Source of the DNA: an uncultured euryarchaeote
GTDB lineage: Archaea > Thermoplasmatota > Poseidoniia > Poseidoniales > Thalassarchaeaceae
Direction: 5' to 3'
Assembly (NCBI GenBank): GCA_937897085.1
Contig: CALCOR010000375.1
Span: 1 to 12,316 of the forward strand
DNA: 12,316 nucleotides
Shown: piece after piece, positions 1-6,956 of the stretch
Layout of the letters: every line of letters begins with the position of its first letter
Numbering within the stretch: the first letter of the stretch is position 1
Translations under genes and position numbers: made by a program
The notes under the pieces: generated by a model
Seen by the model: the letters and a program-made list of their open reading frames with translations, nothing else
The model's database searches: none
Told to the model about the DNA's origin: nothing

Positions 1-346
<346 letters not shown>

Positions 347-349
347 TCC

Positions 350-369
350 CGCTCGACCGAAATCGAGCG
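350..369 (-). repeat. Perfect 7-bp hairpin immediately upstream of the 16S 5' end
   Basis: Positions 350-356 (CGCTCGA) pair perfectly with 363-369 (TCGAGCG) around a 6-base loop. The hairpin sits 3-4 bases before the inferred mature 5' end of 16S, so it would be in the pre-rRNA leader. It may be a leader structural element or part of a processing signal; the role is inferred. The usual long archaeal processing stem pairs sequences on both sides of the rRNA and cannot be assessed because the 3' side is outside the window. Confidence 0.55.
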
Positions 370-433
370 TGTCATCTCTGCAATCCCTAGGAGAAATTCA
401 CTGGTCGTCTAACTGATTGGTTTGTTCATGGAA

Positions 434-459
434 TTTGGCAAGTTTCATCTTGCACCAAA
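434..459. repeat. Interrupted inverted repeat (5+4 bp) upstream of 16S
   Basis: TTTGG-CAAG at 434-442 is complementary to CTTG at 449-452 and CCAAA at 455-459, with a 6-base loop and a 2-base bulge (453-454). It lies about 90-110 bases upstream of the 16S 5' end. It could be a leader RNA hairpin or a binding site in the rRNA promoter region. I could not identify a convincing TATA box or BRE next to it. Confidence 0.4.
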
Positions 460-472
460 ATCTACTCTATTG

Positions 473-489
473 CACACATCTAATGTGTG
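473..489. repeat. Perfect 7-bp inverted repeat with 3-base loop
   Basis: CACACAT (473-479) and ATGTGTG (483-489) are exact reverse complements around CTA. The arms are tight and perfect, so this could be an RNA hairpin in the 16S leader, a terminator-like structure downstream of secY, or a dyad binding site. No T-tract follows on either strand, which argues against a simple U-rich terminator. Confidence 0.4.
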
Positions 490-523
490 TCGTTACTTGT
501 ATCACCTCTTGGCTACGAGTTGA

Positions 524-700
524 ACTCGCGGCCGCATCGCCTCGGCTGCTCACGCTGCGGATGATGTTCGTCATCGACCGGAGATACCGGTCTCTGACAT
601 CAACGCCGTGCTGCGAAGCAGCAACCCGCCGACCTACCTGCGGTATAAGAAATTGATGGAACAGGCCAAGGCGCAGTCGCGGCGCAGTGGCGCGTTCTGA
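524..700 (+). pseudogene. Possible C-terminal remnant of an unidentified protein gene
   Basis: After a stop at 521-523 this frame is open for 58 codons to a TGA at 698-700. Its second half reads like genuine protein: IPVSDINAVLRSSNPPTYLR followed by a Lys/Glu/Gln-rich helix-like end and RRSGAF. Third codon positions become mostly G or C from about 590 onward, as in the true genes here. There is no ATG near the beginning and no ribosome binding site; the only in-frame starts are a GTG at 608 and TTG/ATG at 653-656. It would be convergent with secY, with three bases between the stops. It may be the decayed end of a gene displaced during a rearrangement, or chance coding on GC-rich DNA. I do not recognise a family. 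Confidence 0.25.
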
Positions 701-716
701 ACCTCACTCTGCGCCG
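680..716. repeat. 8-bp inverted repeat spanning the secY stop codon
   Basis: CGGCGCAG (680-687) and CTGCGCCG (709-716) are exact reverse complements separated by 21 bases that include the secY stop (704-706). In the secY mRNA this could form a GC-rich stem with the stop codon in the loop. A related direct repeat, GCGCAGT, occurs at 671-677 and 682-688. It could be a 3'-end stabilising or terminating structure of the operon, but no U-tract follows, so its role is uncertain. Confidence 0.4.
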
Positions 717-2623
717 AAGAATTCACGGAGCATCGGGTGCATCTCCATCGCCTGTTCCTTCTGGATCTGCTCGTACGTCCTGAGGATGATACCTACGGCT
801 AGCAGCAACCCTGTTCCGGTGGCGTTACCTACGGTACCGAGCAGGTCAGCTCCTGACGCTAACAGTCCCACGAAAGCACCCGAAAACAGAGTCACAGGTG
901 GGATGTAACGCTCCAAAATACGTTCGAGTACGATAGGATTCTTCCTGAAACCAGGAATCTGCATCCCCGTCCTCTCGATCTGTTTGGCCACGTCCTTGGC
1001 GGACATGTTCGTAGTCTCGATCCAGAACTTGGCGAACACCATCGAACCGAGTGTCATGATCGTCACGTAAGTGAACACGTGCAGCATGATCTGACCCAGC
1101 GAGTGTCCGAAACCGTCCCCACTCTGGTCCAGCAGTGGGATCAGCCACGACTGCACCCCGTTGACCATGGAGGCGTACCAAGCGAAACCGTCCGAAGCGG
1201 TAGTCGAACCCGGTTGGTAGGAACCCATCCAGGTGGCTATGCTGTACTCACCATTGGCACCGAGTACAGGTACAGTTGAGAGTACCGGGTGACTCCAGAA
1301 GAGAAGCGTGAACATGTTCAGGTTGGCTAGCAGCGCGGCCATCAGAATCACTGGAATGTTGCTTGCGTAGACCAGCCTGATCGGATATTTTCCGCGATGG
1401 CCCCGGACCTTACCGTGAGTCAGTGGCAATTCCAGTTTGCTCGATTCAGCTAGCGCTACGATCAGGAACACGATAATCGACGAAGCTAACGCTATCAACG
1501 GATTTGAATGATTCAGCAATATCAGTTCGAAACCGTTCTGAGAAATGAGGTCTGAACTGGTGGCTGTACGCAGCGTGTAGAAGATCATCGGCAGAGTGCC
1601 GGCCGGGGGATTCTGCAGGCTGAAGGCGGTTCCTGCCGTAGTGGGGAGAGGTGAGAGAGTGCCCACAAAGGTGGACTGTGCGACACCAGCTGCGATGAAC
1701 AGCGAGATACCCGAACCGATGCCCCACTTGGACACCAACTCGTCGAGCAGGAACACCAGATATGAGCCTACGAACAACTGGGAGACGATGATGACGTTTG
1801 CCCAACCGAGGCCGAAATCAGAGACGATGTTCTGGTGCGGGTCGAGGAAACCGTAGACCTGCGGAATCGACTCTACCGGGATCATCATCAGCACGAGAAC
1901 TTTCTGCACACCCTGGTAGAGTTGCTTGTCACCAGGTTCTTGGAGGTCGAGCTTGATGATCTTCGCTCCGGCGAACAGTTGCATGACGATCGATGCGGTG
2001 ACGATCGGACCGATGCCGAGGTGCATCACCGAACCGGACGCACCGGCCATGATGGCGCGGAACGAGGAGAAGATGTCCATCGTCGCCTCCGCCAGTCCCC
2101 AGATCATCACGTTGGTCATGGCGAAGTAGATGATGAGCACCAGAGTGGTTGTCCACAGCTTCTGGCTGAAGCGCACGTGACCATCGGGTTTGGTAATCGA
2201 CGGATAGACGTCGACCACCTTCTGCAGACCATACAGTCGGCTTGACTCGTCACCTGTGTACAACAGGCATGACAAGGACAGGGCCGTTCCAAGTCCCATC
2301 AGGGAGATGCCAACGAGATTGAACCCGACCAGTGAATCATCGAGCCACGCCCAGTAGGCGAGTGCCAGCACCGTTGACAGCCAGATGAAGAATTTCAGCG
2401 AACCGCCGATGTAGCGAATCTGCCTGATTCCTTCAGGGAGATCCTTGGTGAGTCCTAACAGCAACAGACCGACGTAGACGACGCTGAGTACTATACCTTG
2501 GAGTGCGAGATTCATCGCGGCTGTGTCATCACCGGTGAGTTCGTCCCAGCGCCAGTAGAACAGCGAACCCCAGTAGATGAGGGAGATAGCCAGAATGCCA
2601 AGAGGTGCCGGCTGCCTTGACAT
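704..2623 (-). CDS. secY: Protein translocase subunit SecY with N-terminal membrane extension
   Basis: SecY is the channel subunit of the Sec translocon, which exports proteins and inserts membrane proteins. Residues from about 133 to 639 are a normal archaeal SecY: the KPDGHVRFSQKLW entry to TM1, the plug/TM2 region LGIGPIVTASIVMQL near 202-216, LDELVSKWGIGSGISLF near 293-309, the ribosome-facing loop LTHGKVRGHRGKYPI near 401-415 with SNIPVIL near 421-427, and a canonical C-terminus. At 639 residues it is well above the usual 450-500. The first ~130 residues hold four extra hydrophobic segments (about 7-24, 39-58, 75-93, 98-122). The basic residues of the loop at 59-74 favour a cytoplasmic N-terminus, which keeps normal SecY topology. 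The start is well supported by AGGAGGATGA just before the ATG. It is the last operon gene, after the largest gap (58 bases). Confidence 0.97.
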   Translation of the reverse strand: MSRQPAPLGILAISLIYWGSLFYWRWDELTGDDTAAMNLALQGIVLSVVYVGLLLLGLTKDLPEGIRQIRYIGGSLKFFIWLSTVLALAYWAWLDDSLVGFNLVGISLMGLGTALSLSCLLYTGDESSRLYGLQKVVDVYPSITKPDGHVRFSQKLWTTTLVLIIYFAMTNVMIWGLAEATMDIFSSFRAIMAGASGSVMHLGIGPIVTASIVMQLFAGAKIIKLDLQEPGDKQLYQGVQKVLVLMMIPVESIPQVYGFLDPHQNIVSDFGLGWANVIIVSQLFVGSYLVFLLDELVSKWGIGSGISLFIAAGVAQSTFVGTLSPLPTTAGTAFSLQNPPAGTLPMIFYTLRTATSSDLISQNGFELILLNHSNPLIALASSIIVFLIVALAESSKLELPLTHGKVRGHRGKYPIRLVYASNIPVILMAALLANLNMFTLLFWSHPVLSTVPVLGANGEYSIATWMGSYQPGSTTASDGFAWYASMVNGVQSWLIPLLDQSGDGFGHSLGQIMLHVFTYVTIMTLGSMVFAKFWIETTNMSAKDVAKQIERTGMQIPGFRKNPIVLERILERYIPPVTLFSGAFVGLLASGADLLGTVGNATGTGLLLAVGIILRTYEQIQKEQAMEMHPMLREFFGAE

Positions 2624-2681
2624 CGGTCATCCTCCTGCTGCTGTCTCGATTACCTTCTACTTCCAGAGTTTGAGCGCGGCC

Positions 2682-3107
2682 TCACTCCTCTTCCTCAGTC
2701 ACCAACTCATCATCGCCTTCAGAGAGTGTGACCGTACCGCCTGCCGCCTCGATCTTCTCCACGGCCCGCGCACTTGCGTGCTCGACCGTGATAGCGATGG
2801 CACGATCGATCTTGCCGCCTCCGAGCAACTTGTCGATGGCGTGCTTGCCGAGGTCTATGGAATCAGAATCTCCTGCAAGGTCAGACACCTCGGAGACGTT
2901 GGCGGTGACGTGTACACTGCGCAGACTGGGGTGCCGGTTGAAGCCGTGCCTGCCCCAGTGGCCGGGCATGTACTTGATGCGGGTCATCAGGCGATGCTTG
3001 CCGATGCCCGCCAATCCACGTCCGCCGCGCTTCCCAGCGCCTCGGCCGGCCTTCTTGCCGCGGCCGTGGTAACGGCTGCCGCGGAATTTGTTCGTTCGTG
3101 ATGGCAT
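2682..3107 (-). CDS. rpl15: Large subunit ribosomal protein uL15
   Basis: uL15 helps organise the 23S rRNA core of the large subunit. The 141-residue product has the expected Arg/Gly-rich, rRNA-penetrating N-terminus (KFRGSRYHGRGKKAGRGAGK near 7-26), the conserved YMPGHWGRHGF block near 46-56, and a compact C-terminal domain around IDKLLGGGKIDRAIAI. The length fits archaeal uL15. It ends in the acidic tail DDELVTEEEE. A good site (GTAGGAGGAAT) precedes the ATG; the gene lies 12 bases after uL30 and is followed by secY, the usual archaeal order. Confidence 0.97.
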   Translation of the reverse strand: MPSRTNKFRGSRYHGRGKKAGRGAGKRGGRGLAGIGKHRLMTRIKYMPGHWGRHGFNRHPSLRSVHVTANVSEVSDLAGDSDSIDLGKHAIDKLLGGGKIDRAIAITVEHASARAVEKIEAAGGTVTLSEGDDELVTEEEE

Positions 3108-3119
3108 CTTCTATTCCTC

Positions 3120-3590
3120 CTACAACATCCTCTGAGACAGGTCGGTGATCGCTGAACCTCTGTTTCCGAGCGCACCGCCGATTGTGAAAGCGCGCTTGAT
3201 GCCGCCCCATCCTTGGGCGCCACGCGGGGGATGCATGCGAAACACTCGCTTGAGTGAAACCATGTCCTTCACGGTCGCCTCGCCGCTGGCGATGGCGGCA
3301 GCGAACGCATCGATTGACTTGTGCTCGGTCTCAGCCTTCACATCGGCGTCGGTGACCGGTTTGTTGCCAATGAGGCGGCCTCGTTCGCGGATGAGTTCTG
3401 CGGCCGCTTCGGCGGTTACCTCTCCCCAGGTGACGTAGTCCTTCGACTTGTGCAGCATTCCAGCGTAGGTGTCACTCTCGGGTATCAGCACGGCGTGGTT
3501 CACGCGGGTGAGATTGAGGTGGCCCATCGTCTCCTTGATGGAACGCTCGACGCCCTGGTTGGCACGGACACGAATCACGAGCCAGGTCAT
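3120..3590 (-). CDS. rpl30: Large subunit ribosomal protein uL30, long archaeal form
   Basis: uL30 is a large-subunit protein. The product starts MTWLVIRVRANQGVERSIKE, the typical uL30 beta strand and first helix, followed by LNLTRVNHAVLIPES. The remaining ~100 residues form the extension found in archaeal and eukaryotic uL30 but not in the ~60-residue bacterial form, with the conserved VFRMHPPRGAQGWGGIKRAF near the C-terminus. Total length, 156 residues, is normal for archaea. The ATG overlaps the uS5 stop as ATGA, so translation of the two is probably coupled; GGGAGGAAT for this start lies inside uS5. Confidence 0.97.
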   Translation of the reverse strand: MTWLVIRVRANQGVERSIKETMGHLNLTRVNHAVLIPESDTYAGMLHKSKDYVTWGEVTAEAAAELIRERGRLIGNKPVTDADVKAETEHKSIDAFAAAIASGEATVKDMVSLKRVFRMHPPRGAQGWGGIKRAFTIGGALGNRGSAITDLSQRML

Positions 3591-4378
3591 CCGAGATTCC
3601 TCCCTGTGTTCATGAACATCCGAGTCTTCTGCTCGTCGCTGACTCTAGCCGCGTTCAGCTGCTTGAGGGCGTTGAAGGTGGCGCGGGCGAAGTTGATCGT
3701 CGTGCGGGTCTGGCCCCTGGTCTTCGAGTAGATGTCAGTGATGCCTGCCAGGCGTAGCACCGCCCTTCCGGTCTCACCGATGACCAGCCCCTTTCCAGCG
3801 GGGGCGGGGATGAGAGTGACGCGAGTGGAGCCGCAGCGGCCGGTCACCTTGAACGGAATGCTGGTTCCGCCACCGGGGCCGGATTCCCACGAGCCATTGC
3901 CGCGCATCACCTGGATGATATCCAGTTTGGCGATGTCAATCGCCTTGCGGATCGTGCTGGCGACGTCCTTGCCCTTGCATATTGCGAGTCCGACATAGCC
4001 GTCGCCGTTGCCGACGCACGCCATGACGTTGAAGCGCACTCGGCGACCCGAGTCGGTCATCCTCTGAATCATGTTGACGTTGATCACATGGTCCTCGAGT
4101 CCGGGCAGGAGCGCATCGATGATCTCGACCTCCCTGATGGGCAGGCCAGTGTCAATCGCCTGCTCGTAGGAGAGGATGTTTCCGTCGATCACCATCCGGC
4201 CGAGGCGGGTCTTGGGCTGCCATTTGCGCAGCGCATCGTAGGTGTCCTGCTCTCCTCGGCGACGGCGCCGCTGGGAGTCGTCGGAGGTCTCGGGTTGCGG
4301 AGCGAGCGCAAGCGCGATTCCCGGAGCGATCTTCGACTGATCCTCGGATGGAATCGGTTCAGGAGTTTCGTCAGTCAT
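3587..4378 (-). CDS. rps5: Small subunit ribosomal protein uS5 with N-terminal extension
   Basis: uS5 lines the mRNA entry region of the small subunit and contributes to decoding accuracy. From about residue 46 the product matches archaeal uS5: YDALRKWQPKTRLGRMV, then the double-stranded-RNA-binding-like domain with FNVMACVGNGDGYVG near 116-130, and the C-terminal domain with IPAPAGKGLVIGE near 190-202. The first ~45 residues are an extension: Pro/Glu/Asp-rich with an Ala/Leu stretch, then an RRRRR run at 37-41. At 263 residues it is longer than many archaeal uS5 proteins. The gene begins three bases after the uL18 stop; the upstream GAGGGGGCA is a usable but atypical binding site. I saw no better internal start. 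Confidence 0.96.
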   Translation of the reverse strand: MTDETPEPIPSEDQSKIAPGIALALAPQPETSDDSQRRRRRGEQDTYDALRKWQPKTRLGRMVIDGNILSYEQAIDTGLPIREVEIIDALLPGLEDHVINVNMIQRMTDSGRRVRFNVMACVGNGDGYVGLAICKGKDVASTIRKAIDIAKLDIIQVMRGNGSWESGPGGGTSIPFKVTGRCGSTRVTLIPAPAGKGLVIGETGRAVLRLAGITDIYSKTRGQTRTTINFARATFNALKQLNAARVSDEQKTRMFMNTGRNLG

Positions 4379-4381
4379 GCA

Positions 4382-4894
4382 TTATGCCCCCTCAATCGAC
4401 TTGCGCGTCTTCTCGACGGCCTTGGCGAGTTTGCCATCGATGTGCTCGCCAGCGAGACGCTTCTCGTCTGGAATAACTGAGTCGGAATGTGGGATGTCCA
4501 AGCCGCCGTCGACCATGCCCTTGAGGGCAGCGAACACGCGGTTGCCACGTGTCGAGGCGGCAAGCCCGATGTCGAGCACCGCCGCATCGTGACCGGCTGC
4601 CGTCGCCCGCTTGGCGAGCGCGTAACCAGCGAGATAGCAGGCGGGAACAGACTTGCGCGATGCCTTCTTGGGCCACTTGAAGTTCTTGACCAGCGTAGCA
4701 CCGCTGCTGGCGGCCAGCACCCTGTCGCCGTCCGGCTGATAATCGACGAGTTGGCAGACGACCTGCGTGTTTGACACGCGTACGACCGCTCGTGGCTTAC
4801 CACCGCGCAGCAACTTCAGTCTCCTGCGGTAGTCAGTCACACCGCTCTCTCGGCGCCTGTAGCGCATTCTCTGACGCTTTCCATGTGCCATCAT
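4382..4894 (-). CDS. rpl18: Large subunit ribosomal protein uL18
   Basis: uL18 binds 5S rRNA and anchors it to the large subunit together with uL5. The product has the basic archaeal N-terminus (RQRMRYRRRESGVTDYRRRL), then KPRAVVRVSNTQVVCQLVDY, and the VLDIGLAASTRGNRVFAALK block near 107-126 typical of the archaeal/eukaryotic form. The start is an ATGATG doublet. The first ATG (4894) overlaps the eL19 stop as ATGA and the second (4891) as TGATG, giving 170 or 169 residues. The strong GGAGGTGAT site is compatible with both, so the choice is open. Confidence 0.96.
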   Translation of the reverse strand: MMAHGKRQRMRYRRRESGVTDYRRRLKLLRGGKPRAVVRVSNTQVVCQLVDYQPDGDRVLAASSGATLVKNFKWPKKASRKSVPACYLAGYALAKRATAAGHDAAVLDIGLAASTRGNRVFAALKGMVDGGLDIPHSDSVIPDEKRLAGEHIDGKLAKAVEKTRKSIEGA

Positions 4895-5367
4895 TCATCA
4901 CCTCCAACTTCGATTCCATCGAGTTTCATGTTCGCCTGCATGTGCGCGACAGAGCGGTAGGAACCACCCTTCGCCTTGCGGTAGTAGTAACGATACTGAG
5001 ACGAAGTCATGCTGCCGGAGCCGCGCAGTTCCTTGAGCATGCGACGCTGTGCACGGATGTGGCGCATCCAGCGGTTCTTCTTCGGGTCGCGGGCGTTGGC
5101 TGATCCCAACCTGCTGCCTTGACCCTTGCGACGCCCCTTGGCACGTTGCACCTTGTGCTTGCGCGCTCGCACCCTGCTGGTTCCCTGCACTGGCTTGGCA
5201 CGGATGACATCCATCTCGATGAGTTCGCGAATGTCCTCCTTCTGCACTGCGCTGGACACCTGGTCGAGATAGTTCGGGTTGACCCACACGCGGTTCTCAC
5301 CGACCTCCTCACCGAGATTCGTGGAGAGAATCTCCGCTGCAAGGCGCTTCTGGTTCGACAATTGCAT
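4891..5367 (-). CDS. rpl19e: Large subunit ribosomal protein eL19
   Basis: eL19 is found in archaea and eukaryotes and not in bacteria; it takes part in an inter-subunit bridge. The product shows the family N-terminus (LSNQKRLAAEIL), VWVNPNYLDQVSSAVQKEDI near 27-46, the basic stretch RARKHKVQRAKGRRKGQGSR near 67-86, and the long helical C-terminus with YRYYYRKAKGGSYRS. Length, 158 residues, is normal. The ATG overlaps the eL32 stop as TGATG. Its last codons, VGGDE then stop, contain the GGAGGTGAT site used by uL18. Confidence 0.97.
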   Translation of the reverse strand: MQLSNQKRLAAEILSTNLGEEVGENRVWVNPNYLDQVSSAVQKEDIRELIEMDVIRAKPVQGTSRVRARKHKVQRAKGRRKGQGSRLGSANARDPKKNRWMRHIRAQRRMLKELRGSGSMTSSQYRYYYRKAKGGSYRSVAHMQANMKLDGIEVGGDE

Positions 5368-5984
5368 CAGACACCCCTCCTGCGGTTGAGGACGCGAATG
5401 CCGAGTTCGTCGGCTCGCTCATGGATGACTGCTCGCTTGCGCCCACCTACGCGGGCGCCGACTCGCGCCGCCTCTGTGTTCGGATCTATGTCATCGAGAT
5501 CGTCTGGTCGGTGGACCATCACTTCGCGGAACCCTGACGGGTGCAGGCCACGCACGGAAGCGAGCTTGCCGAAGCCGATCCGCGCCATCGGCGGGCGGTA
5601 CTTTCGATTCTTGCGCATAGAACTGTCATTGCCCTTCGGCTTGTGCCAGCCGGTGCGGGCAAGGCGGCGGTAGCGGAACCACTCTTGACGCTTGAAGGCA
5701 GGCTGCTTCTTCAATTGCGCCTTGCGGAAAGCGAGCGCTTCCTTGGTCGCATCATCGAGCTTCGGCTTCTGACGGGCGACATGGATCCTCTCCTCATCCC
5801 AGTCGTCATCATCATCGAGGTCATCGAAGTCGTCGTCGAACTCCTCGTCTTCCTCGTCCCCTGAAGTGGAGTCATCTTCGAGCAGGCGGCCAATCAGGTC
5901 AATCTTCTTCCCTGACAAAGGAAGGCTCCGCTCGCGCAGGATGTCCTTGAGTTCAGCGACTGTCAAATCCTCGTACTCACTCAT
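5367..5984 (-). CDS. rpl32e: Large subunit ribosomal protein eL32 with N-terminal SAP domain
   Basis: eL32 is a large-subunit protein of archaea and eukaryotes. The C-terminal ~135 residues are a standard eL32: FKRQEWFRYRRLARTGWHKP near 97-116, RKYRPPMARIGFG near 128-139, SVRGLHPSGF near 143-152, and the end ELGIRVLNRRRGV. Ahead of this, residues about 3-37 match a SAP helix-extended-helix motif (YEDLTVAELKDILRERSLPL then SGKKIDLIGRLLED), a fold usually associated with nucleic acid binding. An Asp/Glu-rich linker of about 28 residues (38-65) joins the two. The product is 205 residues, against about 130 for short archaeal eL32. The ATG is three bases after the uL6 stop, with a GGGGGG-containing site in the last uL6 codons. 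Confidence 0.96.
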   Translation of the reverse strand: MSEYEDLTVAELKDILRERSLPLSGKKIDLIGRLLEDDSTSGDEEDEEFDDDFDDLDDDDDWDEERIHVARQKPKLDDATKEALAFRKAQLKKQPAFKRQEWFRYRRLARTGWHKPKGNDSSMRKNRKYRPPMARIGFGKLASVRGLHPSGFREVMVHRPDDLDDIDPNTEAARVGARVGGRKRAVIHERADELGIRVLNRRRGV

Positions 5985-5987
5985 CTC

Positions 5988-6545
5988 TCAGCCCCCCTTG
6001 GATACGATGTAGATGCCGTCCTGGAACACGCGGCGGTCCCGTCTGCGGATTCGGCAGGAGCGCTCGATAATCGCCGCTGTCTGTCCGACCTTCTCTCTGT
6101 CGACTCCCGTGATTACCACGTGCACCTTCTTCTCGACCTTCACCTCGATGCCGTCCTTGTGATACATCAGGCCAGCAATGCGCGGGACCTTCTCACCCAG
6201 CAGGTTCTTGACCGTGAATTCAGAGTGGTCAGAATTGACCGAGAGTGCCATTGGGAAGTGGCTGTAGACCGCCTTCATGCGGTATTCGAACCCTTCAGTC
6301 ACACCGCGCACCATGTTGGCGAGATGAGCCCGCCAGGTGCCGGCGATCGCCTTCTCCTTGCGCCTTGGCAACTCGATCTCGACGACCAGTGAGCCATTCT
6401 GCTGAGTGAGTTGAACGCGGCTGTGTTGGAAATCACGGCTTATGCTCCCGTTGGGTCCCTCGACAGTGATGGTGGATTCCGAAAGGTTAGCGCTGACGCC
6501 CTCGGGAAGCGCGATCTCGTGTCGGATGTGGTCGATTTTCACCAT
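5988..6545 (-). CDS. rpl6: Large subunit ribosomal protein uL6
   Basis: uL6 sits near the factor-binding region of the large subunit. The product has the two tandem uL6 folds: the first with ITVEGPNGSISRDF near 26-39 and WRAHLANMVRGVTEGF near 71-86, the second with YSHFPMALSV near 94-103, VKNLLGEK near 111-118, and VVITGVDREKVGQTAAIIER near 143-162. Length, 185 residues, is typical. The start has GAGGTGA overlapping the uS8 stop, nine bases upstream. The gene ends SKGG, whose codons form part of the eL32 binding site. Confidence 0.97.
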   Translation of the reverse strand: MVKIDHIRHEIALPEGVSANLSESTITVEGPNGSISRDFQHSRVQLTQQNGSLVVEIELPRRKEKAIAGTWRAHLANMVRGVTEGFEYRMKAVYSHFPMALSVNSDHSEFTVKNLLGEKVPRIAGLMYHKDGIEVKVEKKVHVVITGVDREKVGQTAAIIERSCRIRRRDRRVFQDGIYIVSKGG

Positions 6546-6554
6546 GTGTTCACC

Positions 6555-6944
6555 TCAGTAGACGTACGCCAGAAGGCGCCCTCCGATGCGTGCTTCCTTG
6601 GCATCGTTGTGATGCATCACCCCGCTGTTGGTGGTGACAATGAGCAGGCCGAAATCCTGCGCTGGCAGGTAGCGAGACTCCCACTTCTCGTAATCGGTAC
6701 GCTTGACCGAGTGACGCGGCTTGATGACGCCGCACTGATTGATCCTGCCAACCAACTTGATCTTGAATGCGCCACCGCGGCCGTTCTCCAGTTTCTCATA
6801 TTCTCCGATGTATCCGCCATGCTGCATGATGTCCAGCATACGGCCGAGCAGTTTGCTCATCGGTTGCACAGTGACCTCGTAGAAGCCTGCCTGTTCTGCG
6901 TTGTAGATACTCGCAAGAGCATCGTTCAATGGATCGAATTGCAT
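6555..6944 (-). CDS. rps8: Small subunit ribosomal protein uS8
   Basis: uS8 is an early-assembling protein that binds the central domain of 16S rRNA. The product begins MQFDPLNDALASIYNAEQAG, the family signature, and contains MLDIMQHGGYIGEYE near 36-50, INQCGVIKPRHSV near 68-80 and the C-terminal RNA-binding block QDFGLLIVTTNSGVMHHNDA near 96-115. Length, 129 residues, is exactly typical of archaea. It starts 12 bases after uS14, with GAGGAGGGA as binding site, part of which overlaps the uS14 stop. Confidence 0.97.
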   Translation of the reverse strand: MQFDPLNDALASIYNAEQAGFYEVTVQPMSKLLGRMLDIMQHGGYIGEYEKLENGRGGAFKIKLVGRINQCGVIKPRHSVKRTDYEKWESRYLPAQDFGLLIVTTNSGVMHHNDAKEARIGGRLLAYVY

Positions 6945-6956
6945 CTCATTCCCTCC

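Larger units (their letters stand above)
347..703. other. Intergenic region between 16S rRNA and secY
   Basis: This 357-base stretch has no confident gene. The half nearest the 16S gene is richer in A and T and carries three small inverted repeats (350-369, 434-459, 473-489), plus a short palindrome CGAGTT-G-AACTCG at 516-528. The half nearest secY is GC-rich and contains a plus-strand reading frame ending at 700 and an 8-bp inverted repeat across the secY stop. It must contain the end of the ribosomal protein transcript and presumably the rRNA promoter, but I see no clear TATA/BRE pair and no T-rich terminator. No tRNA cloverleaf was recognised on either strand. Confidence 0.6.

Noticed and set aside
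421..470. A/T-richer stretch as a 16S TATA box
   Set aside because: No sequence close to an archaeal TATA box with an adjacent purine-rich BRE could be identified at a sensible position, so no promoter is annotated.
511..530. Possible tRNA T-arm (GTTCAAC flanked by complementary bases)
   Set aside because: The stem cannot form with a seven-base loop, and no acceptor, D or anticodon stems are found around it.
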